DNA of 32,925 nucleotides, taken from the NCBI GenBank assembly GCA_027365315.1, contig DAHXNQ010000032.1:1-32925 (forward strand). The letters run 5' to 3'. Each line of letters starts with the position of its first letter. Within the stretch, counting starts at the first letter, position 1. The notes beneath the pieces were generated by a model. It searched no databases, was not told where the DNA came from, and saw only the letters and a program-made list of their open reading frames with translations. Position numbers and translations under genes: made by a program. This stretch comes from Rhabdochlamydiaceae bacterium. Its GTDB lineage: Bacteria; Chlamydiota; Chlamydiia; Chlamydiales; Rhabdochlamydiaceae. Positions 7,612 through 14,945 of the stretch are shown piece by piece.

Positions 7612-9369
7612 ATGTCAACCCCATCTCTTGCTAGCTTTCTCTGGCGATTCATCAGACCGCATAAGTGGAGGTTTGCAGCCATGCTGCTGCTGGCTCTCTC
7701 TTGGCCGCTCGACCAGACCCTCTGGCCCTACCTGCTGCGCAAGGTGACCGATCTTTTTGTACAGTACGATGGCAACAGGATGGCGGTCTTTGGATCGCTT
7801 CATTTTGTCATCGGCACCGCCATCGCTCTCTGGGTAGGTGTCGAGATCGCCTTCAGGACGATGGGATTTTTGATGGCGCGCCTCTTTCCCAAGATTGGCG
7901 CCGATGTGCGGATGGCGATGTTCGATCATATCCAGCACCACTCCCCTCACTACTTCAGCGAACATTTTGCCGGCAGCCTCACCAATAAAGTGACCGACAT
8001 GGTGGCGCAGCTGGACTGGATGCTGCCGCAGTTTTTCTGGACGCTGGTACCCACTTTAGGGAGCTGCCTCATGAGCAGCTGCTTTCTCGCGACGATCCAC
8101 CCCCTCTTTGCAGGAGTGATCCTTCTTTGGGCGGCGCTGCACTTTCTTCTCTCCTTCCTTTTTGCCAAGAGATGTGCACTACTAGAAGAGCAGCATGGCG
8201 AAGCGCGCAGCGAACTGGTGGGCAAGATTGTTGACAGCTTCACCAACAATGTGGCGGTCAATCTCTTCTACCGCTTCCGCCACGAAAGGCACTTCATCGA
8301 ACAGTGGCAGAGCAAAGAGCGCGAGACTAGCGTCCGCGCTCGCCGCTACGTCGAATGGATGCGTCTAGTTTTAGGAATCCAGAGCGTGTTGCTGGCGGGA
8401 GTTGCTCTTAATAGTCTGATGATCTGGTTTTGGGCTAAAGGGCGCATCACCACAGGCGAAGTGGCGCAGATCTTCACCACCACCTGGAATATGATCTGGA
8501 TGGTCTGGATGGCCAGCTCCGAGATCCCCACCCTCTTCCAGGCGCTGGGTATCTCTAGACAGGCTCTGACGGTTATGCACGATCCGCAGGATCTACACGA
8601 CCGCAGAGGAGCTCTCCCTCTGAATGTGACAGCCGGTGAAATCCTCTTTGACAATGTCTCATTCCAGTACAGCGAGCACAGGCTATTTCGTAAAAAGAGC
8701 GTTGCCATTCCGGGCGGGCAGAAGGTGGGTCTGGTGGGATATTCGGGCACAGGTAAAACCACCTTTGTCAATCTCATCCTGCGCCTCTATCCCCTGCAGG
8801 AGGGGCGTATCCTCATCGATGGTCAGGAGATCGCTAGCATCAGCCTCGCCTCGCTGCGCAGCCAGATCTCCCTTATTCCTCAAGATCCCGCTCTCTTTCA
8901 CCGCTCGCTACGCGACAACATCCTCTACGGAAGACCCGATGCCACCGAAGAGGAGATGATCGAGGCGGCAAAGAGGGCTCACTGTCACGAGTTCATCTCT
9001 CTGCTACCGCACGGCTACGACACCCTCGTGGGCGAGCGCGGCACCAAACTCTCCGGTGGAGAGCGGCAGCGCGTCGCCATCGCCCGCACTATCCTCGCAG
9101 GCACTCCCATCCTGCTTCTAGACGAAGCCACCTCCGCGCTGGACTCGGTGACCGAAAGCTACATCCAAGAAAGTCTCTCCTGGCTGATGCGCGGCCGCAC
9201 CACCATCGTCATCGCCCATCGCCTCTCTACCCTCATCGGCATGGATCGCATTCTTGTCTTTGACAAGGGAGCGATCACCGAAGATGGAAACCACAGCGAA
9301 CTGCTAGCTAAGGGTGGCCACTACGCACGCATGTGGAGCATGCAGGCGGGCGGCTTCCTCCCCTCTTAA
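7612..9369 (+). CDS. ABC transporter, fused permease and ATPase (exporter type)
   Basis: A 585-residue half-transporter that would work as a homodimer in the inner membrane. Residues 1 to about 310 hold the six-helix exporter transmembrane domain. The ATPase domain has Walker A GYSGTGKTT (about 376-384), the Q-loop in LIPQDPALFHRSLRDNI, signature LSGGERQR (about 480-487), Walker B ILLLDEATSALD and the H-loop IVIAHRLST. This is the MsbA/HlyB-like architecture, but the substrate cannot be read from the sequence. It stands alone, with no periplasmic adaptor gene beside it. Start ATG 7612. Confidence 0.9.
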   Translation: MSTPSLASFLWRFIRPHKWRFAAMLLLALSWPLDQTLWPYLLRKVTDLFVQYDGNRMAVFGSLHFVIGTAIALWVGVEIAFRTMGFLMARLFPKIGADVRMAMFDHIQHHSPHYFSEHFAGSLTNKVTDMVAQLDWMLPQFFWTLVPTLGSCLMSSCFLATIHPLFAGVILLWAALHFLLSFLFAKRCALLEEQHGEARSELVGKIVDSFTNNVAVNLFYRFRHERHFIEQWQSKERETSVRARRYVEWMRLVLGIQSVLLAGVALNSLMIWFWAKGRITTGEVAQIFTTTWNMIWMVWMASSEIPTLFQALGISRQALTVMHDPQDLHDRRGALPLNVTAGEILFDNVSFQYSEHRLFRKKSVAIPGGQKVGLVGYSGTGKTTFVNLILRLYPLQEGRILIDGQEIASISLASLRSQISLIPQDPALFHRSLRDNILYGRPDATEEEMIEAAKRAHCHEFISLLPHGYDTLVGERGTKLSGGERQRVAIARTILAGTPILLLDEATSALDSVTESYIQESLSWLMRGRTTIVIAHRLSTLIGMDRILVFDKGAITEDGNHSELLAKGGHYARMWSMQAGGFLPS

Positions 9370-9476
9370 ATCGCATCCAAACAATATCGTAGAGCAGGGA
9401 AATTGCATGAAGAAATAGCTTGATACTTCTTGACGATATACTGAAATTCTACCCTCAATCGCACCCCGAGGAGGAG

Positions 9477-9493
9477 TTGTTGCACTTCGGAGT
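9477..9493. repeat. IS30-type end relic
   Basis: TTGTTGCACTTCGGAGT is identical to bases 191-207 and close to the terminal repeat of the IS30-type element at the window end (TTGTTGCACTTCGCTGTTGAA in the left-end reading). No transposase is adjacent. Confidence 0.5.
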
Positions 9494-9586
9494 AAAGGCG
9501 ACTGTTATCAGACCGAGGGGAGAAGTTGGATGTGAATGAGCAGACTGCTCATTATAAGATGGGCCGGCTGCAGCTTCGATCCCTCG

Positions 9587-9848
9587 ATCCTTGCTCCCGG
9601 GCCGTGCACAGCACTGTCCCGGTCGCTACGGAGCGCTCGCGAGAGAGCTGGTCTCGGCCGGTTCGCTATTCGCTCACCTGCTCCGCATTGCGAAGACCCA
9701 CCGGGTCTTCTTCATGTCTCCGCAGCAAGTCATCATCGCTTGGCGCTTGCGACTCAAGGCTGGTTAAAGAAGGCAGAGGCTGCGAGGTCGCAAGCGCTCC
9801 GTAGTCGCGCCGGGTAGTGCTGTGCACACCCGGACGACAAGGATGGAT
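9587..9848. repeat. Palindromic repeat element of about 260 bp
   Basis: The left arm (9587 to about 9644) and right arm (about 9786-9844) are imperfect inverted copies of about 58 bases. Both contain GTGCACAGCACT and CTACGGAGCGCT. The interior has a small hairpin AGACCC-ACC-GGGTCT. The right half recurs in inverted orientation at 1-139. Short frames run through it, but they follow the palindrome and are not credible genes. Confidence 0.78.
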
Positions 9849-9970
9849 TCATCACAGTCGAAGACGGTCCACTCTCACAGCATAAGCTTGCTCGAACGAA
9901 TGAAACTTTCTTCTTAGTCTGATAACAGTTCTTATTCGTGCAACTGCCTCAGAAGGCTAACTCTTTACCT

Positions 9971-9991
9971 TGAGCTCGCGAAGCGAGCTCA
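9971..9991. repeat. GCGAAGC-type hairpin upstream of dnaA
   Basis: TGAGCTCGC-GAA-GCGAGCTCA is a perfect 9-bp stem closed by GAA, containing the very stable GCGAAGC mini-hairpin. It is embedded in a longer unit, AGAAGGCTAACTCTTTACCT plus this hairpin (from about 9951), that recurs downstream of dnaA at about 11516-11555. The pair therefore brackets dnaA as direct repeats. Confidence 0.75.
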
Positions 9992-10118
9992 AAAGTGAAG
10001 CATTGCCTTCCACAAAACTGGTTGCCATTCTGTAACTGATTGAGGGCGTGGCGCGCGGTTTGAATAAGAGAACTGCAGTTGCCACCTTTCGGAGCGACTG
10101 CTAATGTGACCGTTGGAT

Positions 10119-11471
10119 ATGTTGACTCACGATCACGAAACTGCATGGCAGCAGTTCCTCGAATTCATGGAGGAGCGCTGCTCCTCGACCGAATTTCAGA
10201 ACTGGCTCGCGCCCATTCGCGTCACGCCAGATGAAGGTGGATTACTTACACTCGAAGTACCCAATATCTTCGTGCGCGAGTATCTGCTCGATAACTACAA
10301 GAAAGAGCTGGCTAGCTTCCTGCCGATGAAACCAAGCGGCGAGCCCGCCTTTCAGTTTGTCATCGCAGAACCCAAAAAACCATCTGCGCCAGCCGCAGCT
10401 GCCACAGCAGAAAATCCTGCCGATGCAGCCGAAGCTCCCGGTCAGCCCGAGCTGAAGCTGAACGCCTTCTACACCTTCTCTGGCTTCATCGAAGGGCCAG
10501 CAAATCAGTTTGTGCGCTCGGCAGCTCTTGGCGTAGCGACAAGGCCAGGCAAATCCTACAACCCCCTCTTCATCCATGGCGGCGTAGGTCTAGGCAAGAC
10601 ACACCTTCTTCATGCGATCGGTCACCATGTTAGGCAGCATCACAAACGGCTGCGCATTCAGTGCATCACCACAGAAGCGTTCATCAACGAGCTGGTGGAC
10701 AGTCTGAAGAATAAGTCGGTCGACAAGATGAAGCGCTTCTACCGCTCACTCGATGTACTGCTGGTCGATGATATCCAGTTTCTGCAGAGCCGCCTCAATT
10801 TTGAGGAGGAGTTCTGCCACATGTTTGAAACCCTCATCCATCAGAACAAGCAGATTGTGGTGACAAGCGATAAACCACCCGGCGCCCTGAAGCTCTCCGA
10901 GCGGATGGTAGCGCGCATGGAGTGGGGCCTTGTCGCCCATGTGGGCATACCCGATCTAGAGACCCGCGTCGCTATCTTGCAGCACAAAGCCGAGCAGAAG
11001 GGGCTACGCCTGCCCAGCCAGATGGCCTTCTTCATCGCCGAGCACATCTTTCATAACGTCAGACAGCTGGAGGGTGCCCTCAATCGCCTGAGCGCCTACT
11101 GCCGCCTGATGGGAATGGAGGTGACCGAAGAGGCTGTCGAAAAAACCCTCAGCGAGCTGTTCCAGCGTACCCCCCAGAAAAGGGTCTCGGTGGACAGCAT
11201 CCTCAGCAGCGTCGCCACCATCTTTGGCGTCCGCGTAAGCGATCTGCGCGGCAACTCCCGCACCAAGGGAGTCGCCTTCCCCCGCCAAGTGGCCATGTAC
11301 CTAGCCAAAGAGCTGATCAGCAGCGACTCTGTCGTCAAGCTCGCCAGCTCCTTTGGTGGCAAAACCCACTCCACCTTCCTGCACGCCTGGAACAAGGTGC
11401 GCAAGCAGGCCGAAGTGGACGAGACCCTCCGCCGTCAGATCCAGATGGCCCGCCGCAACCTCGAAGAATAG
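10119..11471 (+). CDS. dnaA: Chromosomal replication initiator DnaA (second chlamydial type)
   Basis: A 450-residue AAA+ initiator that binds DnaA boxes and opens the replication origin. Domain I is at residues 1-80, then an Ala/Pro-rich linker ([19 protein letters not shown]). Walker [13 protein letters not shown] is near 152-163, Walker [12 protein letters not shown] near 210, and the C-terminal DNA-binding domain ends with [16 protein letters not shown]. The usual base-reading signature is GGRDHTTVLHA; here the Asp is Thr and the following Thr is Ser, so box specificity may differ. Chlamydiae carry two dnaA genes. Proximity to gcvH, lplA and clpC suggests the dnaA_2 (CT_275) type. ATG 10119 is preferred over TTG 10113. 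The last 30 bases are duplicated at 11775-11804. Confidence 0.93.
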   Translation: MLTHDHETAWQQFLEFMEERCSSTEFQNWLAPIRVTPDEGGLLTLEVPNIFVREYLLDNYKKELASFLPMKPSGEPAFQFVIAEPKKPSAPAAAATAENPADAAEAPGQPELKLNAFYTFSGFIEGPANQFVRSAALGVATRPGKSYNPLFIHGGVGLGKTHLLHAIGHHVRQHHKRLRIQCITTEAFINELVDSLKNKSVDKMKRFYRSLDVLLVDDIQFLQSRLNFEEEFCHMFETLIHQNKQIVVTSDKPPGALKLSERMVARMEWGLVAHVGIPDLETRVAILQHKAEQKGLRLPSQMAFFIAEHIFHNVRQLEGALNRLSAYCRLMGMEVTEEAVEKTLSELFQRTPQKRVSVDSILSSVATIFGVRVSDLRGNSRTKGVAFPRQVAMYLAKELISSDSVVKLASSFGGKTHSTFLHAWNKVRKQAEVDETLRRQIQMARRNLEE

Positions 11472-11535
11472 TAAAACAGGAATGCATGGAGAGTCTCCAT
11501 CCAAGAAAGTCTGTTAGAAGGCTAACTCTCTAACT

Positions 11536-11555
11536 TGAGCTCGCGAAGCGAGCTC
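11536..11555. repeat. Second GCGAAGC-type hairpin, downstream of dnaA
   Basis: Repeats the hairpin at 9971-9991 together with the preceding AGAAGGCTAACTCT context, in the same orientation. Here the hairpin is followed by the long inverted repeat at 11557-11652 instead of leading straight into AAAAGTGA. Confidence 0.72.
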
Positions 11556-11556
11556 C

Positions 11557-11652
11557 CTGGAGTGCGGGGCTGTGCCCTGCCCTGTTTATTGCTGAGTTTG
11601 TGCTAGCTCAAGTTGAACAAAAGTGAGAGCGGGGCACAGCCCCGCACTCCAG
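11557..11652. repeat. Long inverted repeat with perfect 20-bp GC-rich arms
   Basis: The arms CTGGAGTGCGGGGCTGTGCC (11557-11576) and its exact reverse complement (11633-11652) are separated by 56 bases. Weaker pairing continues outward on both sides to about 11535 and 11671, where the right side carries its own hairpin GAGCGCTTCGCGCTC (11654-11668). It could form a strong RNA stem after dnaA or a DNA cruciform. There is no T tract, so it is not a classical intrinsic terminator. Confidence 0.85.
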
Positions 11653-11716
11653 AGAGCGCTTCGCGCTCAAGAGTGAGAACTTTCCACTTCACAAAAGCTG
11701 CTCTATGAACTTGGGT

Positions 11717-11782
11717 TTCAGATATCTAGAACATGTCATGAAAAATCCACGGGTTACCCGTTGTTTTTCACGGTCAGATGGC
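11717..11782. repeat. Structured repeat, copy 1 (at the 3' end of fic)
   Basis: About 66 bases aligning with 13030-13095. The core GAAAAATCCACGGGT-T-ACCCGTTGTTTTTC folds into a hairpin with two defects in the right arm. It is preceded by ACATGTCATG and followed by CAGATGGC, as in copy 2. The two copies lie in direct orientation on either side of fic. Confidence 0.82.
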
Positions 11783-11804
11783 TCGCCGCAACCTCGAAGA
11801 GTAG
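11775..11804 (+). pseudogene. 30-base duplicate of the dnaA 3' end
   Basis: Bases 11775-11804 match 11442-11471 (the last ten dnaA codons and stop) at 28 of 30 positions, ending in TAG. It lies immediately after the structured repeat and before fic. The nearest explanation is a duplication made when the repeat/fic block entered or rearranged at the dnaA terminus. Confidence 0.8.
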
Positions 11805-11818
11805 GGCGTCGTAAAAGA

Positions 11819-12865
11819 TCAATCTAAGCGATTGACTCTGTAACGGGCCGCCTTTTTGGCCCCTTCCTGAATGATCAGTCCTTTTTCTACCAGGTCGGCG
11901 AGGTCTCTTTGCAAAGAGCGTCTATTGATCCCGGGGCAGAATGATTCATAGTCTTGAATTGTAAAATCTTCCTCCCGCGTCAGCAGGCTTTCCAGCGCCT
12001 GTTTCTGTCTTTCAGAAAGCTTGTACTGAGGCACTAACAGATCCAATTTCATAGCATGAGATCCTTTGAGTTGGATTTCATGCATTTGGGTCTCTAATGC
12101 CCTGGTGAAATATTCGAGCCAAGCAGTCATATCCATATTGTTATTTCTGACCGATTGCAGTGCTTGGTAATAGTCCTGTCGATTGCGATCGTAATATTCA
12201 CTAATTGTAAAAAGTCTTTTAAAATCATAACCTGAACGGTAAAGAGAGAGGGTCGACAACAATCGAGAGGTTCTGCCGTTACCATCCACAAAGGGATGGA
12301 TATGGACGAGCTGAAACTGCGCGATCCCGGCTACAAGAACGGGTGGAATAGTTCGTTCATTCTGTAGCCAATCTACCAACTCGGCCATGAAGACGGGAAC
12401 GTCATAGGGTGCTGGCGGAGTATAGATAATCTCTCTTGTTTTTGAATTGGCCACATAATTTTGAATGGTTCTGTATTGTCCTGGTTGGGCGCTGTTTCCC
12501 CGTACGCCTTCGACTAAACGTCTATGGATTTCCCTAATTAGACCCTCGGTGATAGGACCTTGAGACAAAACATAGTCAGCAACGAAATCGAAGGCCTTTC
12601 TGTAGTTCAGCAGCTCTTTGACATCTTCAGAATCAACTCCCGACATTGTTTCACCAGCGATCAGCCGCTCTGACTGATCTAGGCTTAAATGAGTACCCTC
12701 TATGTGTGTGGTGTGGTGAGCTTCTAAAAGCAGAGCACGGGCCTGCATTTTAGATACCCAATCTTTTGAAAGATTGGCGGCCTCTAAAAATCCCCGGGTA
12801 CGTTCAATGGCTGTGAGTGCGGACGCAATAGGGATGGAAATGGTGAATTTTGGATGAAACGGCAT
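11819..12865 (-). CDS. Fic-domain protein (class II) with C-terminal winged helix
   Basis: A 348-residue Fic protein. Fic enzymes usually transfer AMP from ATP to a hydroxyl of a target protein. The active-site motif is complete: H190[11 protein letters not shown]201. An N-terminal inhibitory motif (S/T)xxxE(G/N) is present as T52-T-H-I-E56-G57, whose glutamate blocks productive ATP binding, so this is the self-inhibited class II type. The C-terminus (about 285-345: [13 protein letters not shown], then [17 protein letters not shown]) looks like a winged helix-turn-helix. A role in DNA binding and autoregulation is suggested by the operator-like repeats upstream. ATG 12865 starts the conserved N-terminus. 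It is flanked by structured repeats, AT-richer than its neighbours and absent from the usual chlamydial order, so probably acquired. Confidence 0.93.
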   Translation of the reverse strand: MPFHPKFTISIPIASALTAIERTRGFLEAANLSKDWVSKMQARALLLEAHHTTHIEGTHLSLDQSERLIAGETMSGVDSEDVKELLNYRKAFDFVADYVLSQGPITEGLIREIHRRLVEGVRGNSAQPGQYRTIQNYVANSKTREIIYTPPAPYDVPVFMAELVDWLQNERTIPPVLVAGIAQFQLVHIHPFVDGNGRTSRLLSTLSLYRSGYDFKRLFTISEYYDRNRQDYYQALQSVRNNNMDMTAWLEYFTRALETQMHEIQLKGSHAMKLDLLVPQYKLSERQKQALESLLTREEDFTIQDYESFCPGINRRSLQRDLADLVEKGLIIQEGAKKAARYRVNRLD

Positions 12866-12866
12866 G

Positions 12867-12988
12867 TTTTTACGACACTTTTTCCTTTATTATGTCATAA
12901 AAAGACCATTTGGCAAGTTGTTTTTCTCTTTTTACGACACTTTTACGACACTTTTTGCGACAGAATTAACGTAAATATGTCGCAAAAA
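12867..12988 (-). promoter_or_regulatory. fic promoter with two 37-bp operators and phased half-sites
   Basis: On the minus strand a -35 TTGCCA (12911-12916) and -10 TAATAA (12887-12892) are 18 bases apart. Operator 1 is TTTTTACGACA (12867-12877), 15 bases, TGTCATAAAAA (12893-12903); it covers the -10 and reaches the start codon. Operator 2 is TTTTTGCGACA (12952-12962), 15 bases, TGTCGCAAAAA (12978-12988), with perfect arms. Extra half-sites TTTTTACGACA (12929-12939) and CTTTTACGACA (12940-12950) are spaced 11-12 bases from each other and from operator 2, one helical turn. The geometry suggests repression by a dimeric, cooperatively bound regulator, plausibly Fic itself. Confidence 0.75.
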
Positions 12989-13029
12989 CACAAAGCCGCC
13001 TAGGCCAAAGTAAGTCTACAAGATTGATT

Positions 13030-13130
13030 TTCAGCCATCTATGACATGTCATGGAAAATCCACGGGTTACCCGTGGATTTTTCACGGCCAGATGGCCCCC
13101 TTATCCTCAGAGAATAAGGGGGCTTTTTTT
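13030..13130 (+). ncRNA. Candidate small structured RNA (structured repeat copy 2 plus terminator)
   Basis: An outer stem GCCATCT (from 13034) with AGATGGC encloses ACATGTCATG and a 14-bp hairpin GAAAATCCACGGGT-T-ACCCGTGGATTTTTC (one bulged T). An intrinsic terminator follows at once. No plus-strand gene lies upstream between dnaA and here, so the terminator would serve a short transcript made from this spacer. An alternative is that it is the tail of a mobile repeat. I cannot identify a firm promoter. Confidence 0.45.
13095..13130 (+). terminator. Intrinsic terminator
   Basis: GCCCCCTTAT (13095-13104) pairs perfectly with ATAAGGGGGC (13114-13123) across a 9-base loop, followed by seven T (13124-13130). 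This is a textbook plus-strand Rho-independent terminator. The remaining bases to 13244 hold no recognisable feature. Confidence 0.88.
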
Positions 13131-13244
13131 AGTCTTCATCGAATTCATGAACAACAGACGGCAGCACAAGATGGTTCGCCTGAGCGGTCATAAAAACAAA
13201 AGATCAACTGACATTATAATATTGTTAATTTTTATATGATCCTA

Positions 13245-14066
13245 CTAGTCACGACAGAGGGTGAGGGCGTAGACACGGAAGGCGCCTGCTAGGTAGAGCT
13301 GCTCGGTGCAGGCCTGGATGGTGGCGCCTGTGGTGGCCACATCGTCGATGAGGAGGATGGTTTCGCCGGCGACTGAGGCGAGCCAGGAGAAGCGGTTTTG
13401 TCGGGAGGGATCTTGGCGTGCCTGCTTGCCGAGGCGGCTTTGGGAGGGGTGGCCCATCTGGGCGGAGAGTAGGCGGCGGGAGGGGCGGTTGATGAGGAGG
13501 GCTAGCTCCTCGGCAAGCAGGCGGGTGGGCTCCCAGCCGCGGCTCCAGCGCTTCAGAAGGGGCGAAGGGACCCATGTGATCTGATCGGGCCAGGGCCAGC
13601 GCAGTTCGAGTAGCTGGAGAAGCAGCAGGCTAGAAAGAGCGGGAGCTAAATGCTGGCGGCCGGAAAATTTGTAGAAACGTAGAAGTGAACGCGCAGCGCC
13701 GTGATAGGGAAAAGCGGAGGCCAGTTTTAGGTCGGGAAAGTGCCCTCTCTCTTCACGCTGATGCCAGCATTCTGCGCAGAGTCTATGCTCCTCTTCACTC
13801 TCGGCAAAGCAGATGCGGCAGCGGGTGGCGGGATCGAGCAGCTGAGGCAAGCAATTTTTGCAGAGATTGTAATGCGACTCTTTGCGGCAGAGAAGGCAGA
13901 AACGGGGCGCTAGAAATTGAAGTGCCTCTTCAGCGCACCAGTGCCAGGTAGTCCTTTTCGTTAAGGAGGGTGGTGGGCAACTGTGCCCTGACAGGGACAA
14001 GGCGGTAGAGCCATCCCTCTTTTTCGGGAGAGCGGCAGATGAGGTCGGGATCTTGAAGAAGGGCAT
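13245..14066 (-). CDS. comF: ComF-family phosphoribosyltransferase-like protein
   Basis: A 273-residue ComF homologue. After a long N-terminal region come zinc-ribbon cysteines (CLLCRKE, CKNCL, CRICF, CAEC), then the phosphoribosyltransferase part with ITWVPSPLLKRWSRGW and ILLIDDVATTGATIQAC, which is the PRPP-binding loop. ComF proteins are linked to DNA uptake and repair, but the chemistry is not established. The upstream start ATG 14066 has an excellent ribosome site (GGAGGTGAACC) but makes the gene overlap gcvH by 137 bases in another frame. TTG 14000 would shorten the overlap, and no usable start lies beyond the gcvH stop. It is the last gene of the lplA-proS-ppiD-gcvH operon. Confidence 0.87.
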   Translation of the reverse strand: MPFFKIPTSSAALPKKRDGSTALSLSGHSCPPPSLTKRTTWHWCAEEALQFLAPRFCLLCRKESHYNLCKNCLPQLLDPATRCRICFAESEEEHRLCAECWHQREERGHFPDLKLASAFPYHGAARSLLRFYKFSGRQHLAPALSSLLLLQLLELRWPWPDQITWVPSPLLKRWSRGWEPTRLLAEELALLINRPSRRLLSAQMGHPSQSRLGKQARQDPSRQNRFSWLASVAGETILLIDDVATTGATIQACTEQLYLAGAFRVYALTLCRD

Positions 14067-14292
14067 GGTTCACCTCCACCACCTCACCAGCGAGAGGAGC
14101 GTAGAGATCGGCGGCAGCTTTGGTCGACTCCAGCACACAGACAGGCGCGCTCTCCTCTAGATGGGTTCCCACTTTGGGCAACTCGACATAGACTACGCTT
14201 CCCAGCTGTTCCACTGCATAACGAGAGATGCCAATGGTGACACTCTCATCTTCGCCGGTCAAGATCCAATCATGTGTCTCTGTGTAGAGCAT
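13930..14292 (-). CDS. gcvH: Glycine cleavage system H protein (lipoyl carrier)
   Basis: A 120-residue H-protein fold. The lipoate attachment site is VLESTKAAADLYAP with the modified lysine at K58, and YTETHDWI opens the chain. GcvH carries the aminomethyl group in glycine cleavage, but no P, T or L protein gene lies in this window. In chlamydiae GcvH occurs without a full system, so it may act as a lipoate relay or in another way. A lipoate ligase is the first gene of the same operon. ATG 14292 shares its A with the preceding stop (TGATG). The frame extends to 14346, but the N-terminal addition has no family support. Confidence 0.92.
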   Translation of the reverse strand: MLYTETHDWILTGEDESVTIGISRYAVEQLGSVVYVELPKVGTHLEESAPVCVLESTKAAADLYAPLAGEVVEVNHALLQDPDLICRSPEKEGWLYRLVPVRAQLPTTLLNEKDYLALVR

Positions 14293-14945
14293 CAATTCAC
14301 CAAAACTAGAGTTGCAAAGAGTGCGGGGCTTCTCTCGATGGGACATTCCCGCGATGGAATGGGGAAATGCTGCGGTTCCTTATCCGTGCGGTGCAGGCGG
14401 TAGGCAAAGCCAAGAGTGCCTAAAGTGGGATCATATCCAAAGAGCTGATCGCGCCTGATGAAACAGAAGAGTGTGTAGCCCCCCCTCGTGGGCTGGGTAG
14501 TTAGCTCAAGATCGCTCAGATCCTGTAATGGTCTCGGATCGTCGCTGCGGATGCGGGTCAGCTCGACAGCCTGCACTCCATGCACTTTGCTGGGTAGCAG
14601 CAGGATCTGATGGCAGAACTTGGTAGGGCGCGCTAGCTCCTTCAGGCAGCGGGTGTCGATGAAGAGCTCCAGCGCATCTCCCTCTTCAAACTCAGGATAG
14701 GCGCAGCGAGTGATCGGCTCTTCCACTTCAGCGCGCAGATAGAGCCCCTCATCCGACCAGCCCATATAGAGAGTGGCAAACCGCTCCTCGTCCAGCCAGC
14801 TAGAGAGATCGGGAAGCTGACGAGCCCTCTTCTCTCTTTTGGGGCCGCTGCTGGGCAGCTTGGGGAGATCCACCTCGATGTCAAAAAAGCGCCAGGGCCT
14901 GACAGGCGGAAGCTTCTCTAGCAGTTCGAGATGGTCTGCGCTCAT
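14292..14945 (-). CDS. CBM9-like/DOMON-type conserved chlamydial protein
   Basis: A 217-residue protein whose pattern (RFATLYMGWSDEGLYLRAEVEEP, then EEGDALELFIDTR and GYTLFCFIRRDQL) resembles the beta-sandwich of carbohydrate-binding module 9 and related sugar- or haem-binding domains. No signal peptide is apparent. By position next to gcvH it should be the counterpart of C. trachomatis CT_283 (from memory). Its ATG overlaps the stop of the upstream gene (ATGA) and its stop overlaps the gcvH start, so it is tightly coupled. The ligand is unknown. Confidence 0.65.
   Translation of the reverse strand: MSADHLELLEKLPPVRPWRFFDIEVDLPKLPSSGPKREKRARQLPDLSSWLDEERFATLYMGWSDEGLYLRAEVEEPITRCAYPEFEEGDALELFIDTRCLKELARPTKFCHQILLLPSKVHGVQAVELTRIRSDDPRPLQDLSDLELTTQPTRGGYTLFCFIRRDQLFGYDPTLGTLGFAYRLHRTDKEPQHFPIPSRECPIERSPALFATLVLVN

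Larger units (their letters stand above)
9370..10118. other. Repeat-rich spacer before dnaA
   Basis: 749 bases with no convincing gene. It holds an IS-end relic (9477-9493), a palindromic element (9587-9848) and a hairpin (9971-9991). A 13-base inverted pair, ACTGTTATCAGAC at 9501-9513 and its exact complement at 9917-9929, encloses the palindromic element and may mark the ends of a larger decayed insertion. I looked for DnaA boxes (TTATNCACA) upstream of dnaA and found no cluster, so I do not call an origin here. Confidence 0.6.
11472..11818. other. Repeat-filled spacer between dnaA and fic
   Basis: 347 bases without a gene. In order it holds a direct copy of the hairpin unit that precedes dnaA (about 11516-11555), a long inverted repeat (11557-11652), a structured repeat (11717-11782) and a 30-base copy of the dnaA 3' end (11775-11804). 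Just before the fic stop there is a half-site-like CGTCGTAAAAG at 11807-11817. No poly-T terminator for dnaA is visible. Confidence 0.7.

Noticed and set aside
9526-9817. Two overlapping frames of about 92 codons
   Set aside because: They follow the palindromic repeat; composition is repeat-driven and there is no ribosome site.
9850-10118. Possible replication origin upstream of dnaA
   Set aside because: No cluster of DnaA boxes and no AT-rich unwinding region; in chlamydiae the origin need not be next to this dnaA.
13051-13239. 62-codon plus-strand frame MENPRVTRGFF
   Set aside because: It reads through a hairpin repeat and an intrinsic terminator, so it is unlikely to be a gene.
11472-13244. 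CRISPR array or tRNA genes in the repeat-rich spacers
   Set aside because: Repeats are two-copy palindromes without regular unique spacers, and I found no tRNA cloverleaf or T-loop GGTTCGANTCC pattern.
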